This document shows, piece after piece, positions 58,572 to 64,000 of a stretch of DNA of 64,000 nucleotides; position 1 is the first letter of the stretch; each line of letters begins with the position of its first letter. The notes below the pieces were generated by a model that saw only the letters and a program-made list of their open reading frames with translations, ran no database searches and was not told where the DNA came from. The DNA comes from Flavobacterium aestivum (GTDB lineage Bacteria > Bacteroidota > Bacteroidia > Flavobacteriales > Flavobacteriaceae): positions 4,154,001 through 4,218,000 of the forward strand of contig NZ_CP113977.2 in assembly GCF_026870175.2 (NCBI RefSeq). The letters are read 5' to 3'. Position numbers and translations under genes: made by a program.

Positions 58572-60251
58572 TTAGCTCATCAAAGAAACTATAATTGGTC
58601 CCCAAGCCGTTAAAAGTATATTCCCAAGAGCATACGGAATTGTATATCCCAATACAGGGAATTTACTGGCTGATGCGTCTTGAACTGCTTTTAGTCCTAT
58701 AGTTGATGTTCCTGCACCTGTTTGAGCGCCCAATAAAATTATTGGATTCATTTTAAGGACATATTTTCCAAAAAATAGTCCTATAATATGCGGGGCTATG
58801 GCAACGACTAAACCTGCCAAAATGATACTAAACCCCATTTCTTTAAGTCCTGATATAAAAGTTGGACCAGCTGCAAGACCTACGAGTCCTATGAAAGTGG
58901 CCAACCCTACATTATCAAAAATCCATAATGCTGCCTCTGGAATACTACCGAATATAGGGGTTCTTGAATGCAACCATCCAAAAATCAATCCCATTACCAA
59001 TGCACCTCCACTGGTAGTCAAAGTAATTGATATCCCAAAAACAGTAACCGAAAGTAGCCCAAATAGTCCTCCTAATACAATCCCTAAACCTAAAAAAACT
59101 ATGTCCGTGGCTGAACTAAGTCTATCTAAATATCCTATTTCTTTGGCTGCTTTCTCCATTAAAACCATTTTACCCGTAACTTTCAAAACATCACCTCGCA
59201 ACAAAACGGTATTCAAATTAAAAGGGATTTCATGATACTCTCTGGTAATCTTATCCAACATTAAACCATTTCCAAAATGATTTCTCAATTGACCTATTGT
59301 TTTTCCTGCAATCTCTTTATTTGTTATCGTAATATCCATATGAGCTAATGGGAATTTCAATAACTCTTCATCTAAAACTTCTGGGCCTATGATTGAAAGA
59401 CTATTTAAAATAATACCGTGCTGAGCCATAATTACCAATATGTCATCCTTATGGATTATAGTTTCGGGTGATGGCTCTATTAATTTTTCATTATGCCGCA
59501 TTCTTTGAATGGCTAATCTTAAATCTTTGTTGTTGCTTTCAAATTCTGCGATAGTCATTCCTATCCATTTCTCATTCGTAATTTGATAGGCTCTGATTAT
59601 CCATCTTTGATAAGCTGATTGTATACCCGGTTCGTGTTCGGTTTCCCCGGTTAGTGTTTTACTTAATTTTTCGCTTTCATCCACTAAATTTATTCCCAAT
59701 AATTTTGGAGCTATTGTGGTTAGAAAGAAAACAAGGGAAGTAGCACCTATAAGATAGGTTACTGAATAAGCAACTGGTATATTATTTATTAATCGTGCTT
59801 TTTCAATTTCAGACATTGGAAGCTTATTTATGGCTTCTGAAGCTGTACCAATAAGTGTAGATTCTGAAAAAGACCCTGCCAAAAGTCCAGCAGAAGTACC
59901 AACATCGTAACCCAATAATTTAGAAATTCCAAAAGATATTAATAAACAAGAAACACAAATAACTACCGTTAACATCAATTGCGGGAATGCATTTTTCTTG
60001 AGTCCTTGAAAAAATTGAGGTCCTACTTTATAGCCTGTAGCGAAAAGAAAAAAATCAAAGAAAATAACTTTTACTATAGAAGGAACTTCAATATCCATTT
60101 GACCTATTAGAACTCCTGCAAACAAGGTTCCTAAAACAACTCCTATTTTAAAAGTACCTATTTTGATATGACCTAATGCAAAACCAAATGCTAGTACCAA
60201 AAAAACGGCCAATTCAGGATGTTCTCGTAATATCTTTATAAAAATTACCAT
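58572..60251 (-). CDS. aspT: AspT-type aspartate:alanine antiporter
   Basis: This is a 559-residue inner-membrane protein. Two blocks of membrane helices (about 10-190 and 370-555) flank a cytosolic centre with two RCK_C-like domains (about 210-360; IHKDDILVIMAQHG and LLRGDVLKVTG). This is the layout of AspT/YidE (AAE family) carriers, which exchange aspartate for alanine. GAQTGAGTSTIGLKAVQDAS near 505 is a family motif. It starts the block that continues with aspA, 61 bases downstream. Confidence 0.85.
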   Translation of the reverse strand: MVIFIKILREHPELAVFLVLAFGFALGHIKIGTFKIGVVLGTLFAGVLIGQMDIEVPSIVKVIFFDFFLFATGYKVGPQFFQGLKKNAFPQLMLTVVICVSCLLISFGISKLLGYDVGTSAGLLAGSFSESTLIGTASEAINKLPMSEIEKARLINNIPVAYSVTYLIGATSLVFFLTTIAPKLLGINLVDESEKLSKTLTGETEHEPGIQSAYQRWIIRAYQITNEKWIGMTIAEFESNNKDLRLAIQRMRHNEKLIEPSPETIIHKDDILVIMAQHGIILNSLSIIGPEVLDEELLKFPLAHMDITITNKEIAGKTIGQLRNHFGNGLMLDKITREYHEIPFNLNTVLLRGDVLKVTGKMVLMEKAAKEIGYLDRLSSATDIVFLGLGIVLGGLFGLLSVTVFGISITLTTSGGALVMGLIFGWLHSRTPIFGSIPEAALWIFDNVGLATFIGLVGLAAGPTFISGLKEMGFSIILAGLVVAIAPHIIGLFFGKYVLKMNPIILLGAQTGAGTSTIGLKAVQDASASKFPVLGYTIPYALGNILLTAWGPIIVSLMS

Positions 60252-60568
60252 AGCAATTGAATTTAAAATAAATTAAAGCGAACAACTAATTTTTTCAATA
60301 ATCCAAAACAGAGAAATCTTAATTAACACTAAATTTAACACTAAATATTTTAACATTTTATAAAAAAATCATTTTTTTTCAATACTCAACCCAAACATAT
60401 AGCACTGTTATCTAACACATTAAAAACAAATTCTTAATATTTAATGAGATAATCTTGTTAATTTTTAATTTCTTAATAAATTGGTTTTAATAGGAACTCT
60501 ATATATTAAAATACAAAAACACTGATTTTAATTAACGAATTTATAAATGATCCAAGAATATTTTTTTA
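60252..60568. promoter_or_regulatory. Upstream region of the aspT-aspA block with 12-bp tandem repeat
   Basis: This AT-rich gap has no ORF. TTAACACTAAAT occurs twice in tandem (60323-60334 and 60335-60346), followed by a partial TTTTAACAT. On minus TATGTTTG (60392-60399) fits the -7 consensus, but no TTG is at the right -33 distance. A regulator site is possible. Confidence 0.35.
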
Positions 60569-62185
60569 TCATTTATACTCCGGAACATACATTTTGCTTT
60601 TTATAAAATCACTGATATTTTCAGGTCTTTCTATACTAGCCAGTCCGCTGTTAAAAATTTCCTCGGCTACCTTAATCGCAACTGCAATAGACACTTTCAA
60701 AATATCATTTACACTAGGATAAATCAATCCTTTTTCAAAATCATCTTGAGTTACTTGTTCGGCTACTGCCTCAGCTGCAGTCAATAGCATATCGTCTGTA
60801 ACTCTTTTTGCTTCTGTCGCGAAAATTGCCAAACCCAAAGCCGGAAAAATAAAAACATTGTTCCCCTGTCCAGGCGTAAATGTTTTCCCTTCATATTGAA
60901 CTGGGGCAAATGGACTACCACTGGCAAAAATTGCCTTGCCTTTACTCCATGTATACGCTTGCTCTGCCGTACATTCTGAATGTGACGTTGGATTAGAGTA
61001 CGGAAAAATAATAGGTCGCTCATTTACAGCACTCATATTCTCGATAACCTGTTGATTAAAAGCGCCTCCCACAGTACTTACTCCAACAATAGCTGTAGGT
61101 TTAATTTTTAGTATCACATCTGCAAAATTATCTGATGGCTCACTATCATGCGCAAATCGCAATTGATGCTCAGCTAAATCATTTCTGCTATTCACCAATA
61201 AGCCGTTCACATCAAACATCCAAATTTGACTTAAAGCTTCCTGTTTTGTCAAGCCATCTCGTATAAATTTTTCGACCAACATATCAGCAATACCAAAAGC
61301 TGCTGCACCTGCACCTAAAAATAAAAACCGTTGCTCTTTAAACGATTTTTTCATCAAACGACTTATAGAAATAAAACCAGCAGTAGCTATAGCAGCCGTT
61401 CCTTGTATATCATCATTAAAAGTACTTACTTTATTTCTGTAGGTATTCAAAATACGGATAGCATCTACTCCTGGAAAATCCTCCCATTGAATGCATATTT
61501 TTGGAAAAACTTCATTCATTGCAATAACAAAAGCTTCTACAAAATCATCAAATTCTTTTCCTCGAATTCTTTTGCATTTTAAACCTGGGTAAAGTGGATC
61601 ATTTAGAAACTCTTCATTATTGGTACCTACATCCAAAACTATAGGTAATGTATATTCTGGCGGAACTCCCCCGCAACTTGTATATAAAACTAATTTTCCT
61701 ATAGGAATTCCTAATCCAAAAATACCTAAATCCCCCAATCCTAAAATACGGCCACCATCTGTCACAACAGTGAATCGTACATCTTTTTCGGACCAATTTC
61801 TCAAAATATCTTTTATATGGTCTTTTTGATCTATAGATATATATAAACCTCTTGGCCTTCTGGACACTTGTCCAAATTTCTGACAAGCCTCACCTACAGT
61901 TGGTGTATAAACCAAGGGCAAAAATTTAGCTGGTTCACTGGTAATCGTTTTGAAAAACAGAGTTTCATTGTTTTCCAATAACTGCATAAGATATATGTAC
62001 TTGTTTATTGGCTTTGTAAAATTTTCCAGTTGTTCTGTAATTCTACAAATCTGCGTTTCAATAGTCTCAACCGCATTTGGCAACATCCCCAATAATCCAT
62101 ATTTTTCTCTTTCCTCTTGAGTAAAAGCCGTTCCTTTATTAAGACGTGGATTACGCAAAATCGAATAACCAGTATTTTCATCCAT
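60569..62185 (-). CDS. NAD-dependent malic enzyme
   Basis: This is a 538-residue oxidative decarboxylase converting malate to pyruvate and CO2. VYTPTVGEACQKFG near 92 holds the catalytic Tyr, GLGDLGIFGLGIPIGKL near 149 follows, FNDDIQGTAAIA near 255 contains metal-binding Asp residues, and FLFLGAGAAAFGIADML near 285 binds the dinucleotide. It is of the short SfcA/MaeA class without a phosphotransacetylase domain. Next to aspartase it would carry fumarate-derived malate to pyruvate. Confidence 0.94.
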   Translation of the reverse strand: MDENTGYSILRNPRLNKGTAFTQEEREKYGLLGMLPNAVETIETQICRITEQLENFTKPINKYIYLMQLLENNETLFFKTITSEPAKFLPLVYTPTVGEACQKFGQVSRRPRGLYISIDQKDHIKDILRNWSEKDVRFTVVTDGGRILGLGDLGIFGLGIPIGKLVLYTSCGGVPPEYTLPIVLDVGTNNEEFLNDPLYPGLKCKRIRGKEFDDFVEAFVIAMNEVFPKICIQWEDFPGVDAIRILNTYRNKVSTFNDDIQGTAAIATAGFISISRLMKKSFKEQRFLFLGAGAAAFGIADMLVEKFIRDGLTKQEALSQIWMFDVNGLLVNSRNDLAEHQLRFAHDSEPSDNFADVILKIKPTAIVGVSTVGGAFNQQVIENMSAVNERPIIFPYSNPTSHSECTAEQAYTWSKGKAIFASGSPFAPVQYEGKTFTPGQGNNVFIFPALGLAIFATEAKRVTDDMLLTAAEAVAEQVTQDDFEKGLIYPSVNDILKVSIAVAIKVAEEIFNSGLASIERPENISDFIKSKMYVPEYK

Positions 62186-62488
62186 TGTGAATATGCTTTA
62201 AAATTAATATTCATTTATATTTTGTCTGGAACTTTTATTTATTTCTTTTCCAAACGAATAAATCTAATTATTTCTTGAGCTTAGTGGTAAGCGGATTTTA
62301 AAACAGGTACTATTTAAAAGATTAAAACTAGTATTAGTTTCAATTTTAAAAACATAAAACTACTACAGTTTTAATAATTATACAATCAAATTCTTATTAA
62401 GGATTCATTATTCTTATGTTTTAAAACCAGAAAATACATCTACTCATTTGTCTTAAATCCAAAAAAAAAGAATTAAAATCCAAAAAAA
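62186..62488. other. Gene-free spacer with small palindrome
   Basis: No ORF or RNA gene is supported. AAACTA-GTAT-TAGTTT (62325-62340) is a perfect inverted repeat of operator size about 140 bases upstream of the malic enzyme start. No consensus promoter was found. Confidence 0.35.
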
Positions 62489-63256
62489 TCATTCATCTCC
62501 AGAATTAGCTGGTGCTTCTGAAACATTATGCTTTATCGTGGTATTTAAGTAAAAAAACAATCGTATGGTATGATTCATATCATATTGATAACCTGAATAT
62601 TTTTGCTGATAAACATTCATATATCCAAAATCAAAACTCAAATTGGGATTTATGTTTTGTTTGATCCCTATGAATAATCTATTTTGATCAAACGTATTAT
62701 AAATCACTTCTTTCCCAAAGTGAATCAAAATTTCGTCGGACAAAACCAGTGAAGGCCACTTTTTATTACTAGACACTGGTATATTAAAACTTGCCAAATA
62801 CCGCACTCTATTTGTAAATCTCCATTCGCCTGTAGGTTCATCGTTGGCCATTTTTTCTTGCCATCTTTGCTCATTACGCAGTCTTTGAATTACCCCCACT
62901 TTTCCAATTTTTGTATTTAATTGTGCTTGTTGGTATATTCTATTTTCATCTGCATAGGTTGACCATCCTTCTTTGGTAGGAGCCAACCACATATGGGCGT
63001 ATCCCCCCGTTAGAGAAACGCTTGAATTTGGTATATAGGTAATTCCGCCTCTTAAAAAATAAAAATTATTACTTTCAAAAAAATCATTTTCCCTAACATG
63101 AACATCAGCTACTATACCCCAATGGTCACTAAATTTTGTTACCGTGTTCAAAGAAACCCAAGTTTGCAATTGTTGATTCACTTCTTTTGTTTGAGGTGTT
63201 TGCCCAAACAATAAAAATGGAAATAATGAAACTAGAATTTTTGATATAGCTTTCAA
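62489..63256 (-). CDS. DUF2490 family protein
   Basis: This is a 255-residue protein with a signal peptide (ISKILVSLFPFLLFG). The mature part is a beta-barrel pattern with QTWVSLNTVTKFSDHWGIVAD, FYFLRGGITY, QRLRNEQRWQEKM and DFGYMNVYQQ, as in DUF2490 outer-membrane proteins. The function of the family is unknown. Confidence 0.85.
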   Translation of the reverse strand: MKAISKILVSLFPFLLFGQTPQTKEVNQQLQTWVSLNTVTKFSDHWGIVADVHVRENDFFESNNFYFLRGGITYIPNSSVSLTGGYAHMWLAPTKEGWSTYADENRIYQQAQLNTKIGKVGVIQRLRNEQRWQEKMANDEPTGEWRFTNRVRYLASFNIPVSSNKKWPSLVLSDEILIHFGKEVIYNTFDQNRLFIGIKQNINPNLSFDFGYMNVYQQKYSGYQYDMNHTIRLFFYLNTTIKHNVSEAPANSGDE

Positions 63257-63470
63257 AATGACAAAAGGATTAAATCAATAAACAAAATTCGTACTAAAAT
63301 TAATTAAAATAACTTTTAGAAACTTCATTATGCAAAAATACTTTGCATATTATTTTATAAATATGATATATGTCAGTTGAAAAAAGGAATCAAAAATATC
63401 TAGTATTATGAAGAAACCATCAAAAAAAAACAAGTTTTTAAGAACCAACACTTTATGTGTGTGTTTAAGT

Positions 63471-64000
63471 TTATTCCTTTTCTTTTAGTCTATGACTTTT
63501 AATAATATAATTTGTAATAGCCTTTAATGGCTTATCAGTTTCTGGATTAAATCCCGGTTGATTAAAAAGCTCTATTTCTCCATCATTCTTAGAATACCAA
63601 ACTAAAGCTTTACCATTTTTAAAAAACACTAATGCAGCTTTTGGATCTAATTTCCTTAACTCCATAGTGTTCTCATCAATAGGAACAATATTATTCAATT
63701 GACCAATTCCTAATTTCTCATTAGTGCAATCTACCGCTTCGTAATGATTCCCTTTCCATTGCATGCATTGTTTAGTTGGTGAGATTATATCTTTTATTGT
63801 ATACATCATAAAAAACAAGAATAAGAAACCAGTCAAAAAAGGAATTATCTTTCTGATTAGTTTCTTATTCTTAATATTATCCTCAATAATTACTTCGTTT
63901 CCAGTAAACTCTTCTAAATCATCAATACTATCAACAGTAACATTTTGCTCTTTCCCTGTGGGGATCTCAATACTAATTATATCCGTTGTTCCTTTATACT
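63471..64000 (-). CDS. Membrane protein of unknown function, 5' end cut by window
   Basis: The frame stays open to the last base of the window, so the gene continues to the right; no start is visible. The visible part begins with an acidic, probably cytosolic region (DSIDDLEEFTGNEVIIEDN), then a single hydrophobic helix (FLTGFLFLFFMMYTI), then a C-terminal domain of about 100 residues with CMQWKGNHYEAVDC. I do not recognise a family. The C-terminal domain probably lies outside the inner membrane. Confidence 0.65.
   Translation of the reverse strand, partial: YKGTTDIISIEIPTGKEQNVTVDSIDDLEEFTGNEVIIEDNIKNKKLIRKIIPFLTGFLFLFFMMYTIKDIISPTKQCMQWKGNHYEAVDCTNEKLGIGQLNNIVPIDENTMELRKLDPKAALVFFKNGKALVWYSKNDGEIELFNQPGFNPETDKPLKAITNYIIKSHRLKEKE

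Noticed and set aside
63408..63488. 26-codon ORF MKKPSKKNKF... with hydrophobic end
   Set aside because: It overlaps the end of the minus-strand membrane-protein gene and has no promoter or terminator. It could be a leader-like peptide, but support is too thin.

Overview
The window is AT-rich, tightly packed chromosomal DNA from a Bacteroidota bacterium, most likely Flavobacterium or a close relative. Promoters follow the TTG-N19/20-TAnnTTTG pattern of that phylum, start codons lack Shine-Dalgarno sites although the 16S 3' end keeps the anti-Shine-Dalgarno sequence, and typical family proteins occur (TonB-dependent receptor, DUF3810, DUF2490, DUF5977, PepD, long SecA). No integrase, transposase or CRISPR array was seen.

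Region 1 (1-11 kb) is accessory: the end of a phage-tail or contractile-injection-type locus. It holds a large partial structural protein, two long tail-fibre-like proteins (one with a predicted beta-propeller between fibre repeats), a small coiled-coil protein, a degraded small membrane-protein gene, and two neighbouring DUF5977 proteins. One of these ends in a complete Hint (hedgehog/intein) autoprocessing domain. Sheath, tube and baseplate genes are not visible and would lie left of the window.

Region 2 (11-40 kb) is mostly housekeeping and envelope genes: ABC-F ATPase, Omp85-type barrel protein, lipoprotein FKBP isomerase, an unusual SDR protein with a zinc-ribbon-like segment, methyltransferase, carbonic anhydrase, LolD/MacB-type ATPase, ATP-grasp protein, cobalamin adenosyltransferase, DUF2795 protein, SecA, a likely metal-uptake TonB locus, DUF389 protein, PepD, DUF3810 protein, lactonase-type protein, ECF sigma factor with membrane partner, acyltransferase, Nudix hydrolase, DUF4268 protein and endonuclease III. 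A promoter plus terminator pair at 18.76-18.97 kb defines a probable unannotated small RNA.

Region 3 (40.4-46.2 kb) is one rRNA operon on the minus strand, 16S-tRNA-Ile-tRNA-Ala-23S-5S, driven by three tandem promoters. Region 4 (46.5-50.1 kb) is thrS-infC-rpmI-rplT on the plus strand; infC appears to start at ATA. 

Region 5 (50-64 kb, minus strand) has a three-gene unit with a cytoplasmic-type sulfatase and an unknown beta-rich protein. Next is an asparagine/aspartate catabolic block: periplasmic asparaginase, aspartase, Dcu-type and AspT-type transporters, an outer-membrane porin and malic enzyme. Together these could take up asparagine or aspartate, convert it to fumarate and malate, and feed pyruvate. 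A DUF2490 protein and a membrane protein cut by the window end close the region. Several Flavobacterium-type structured repeats lie between genes.
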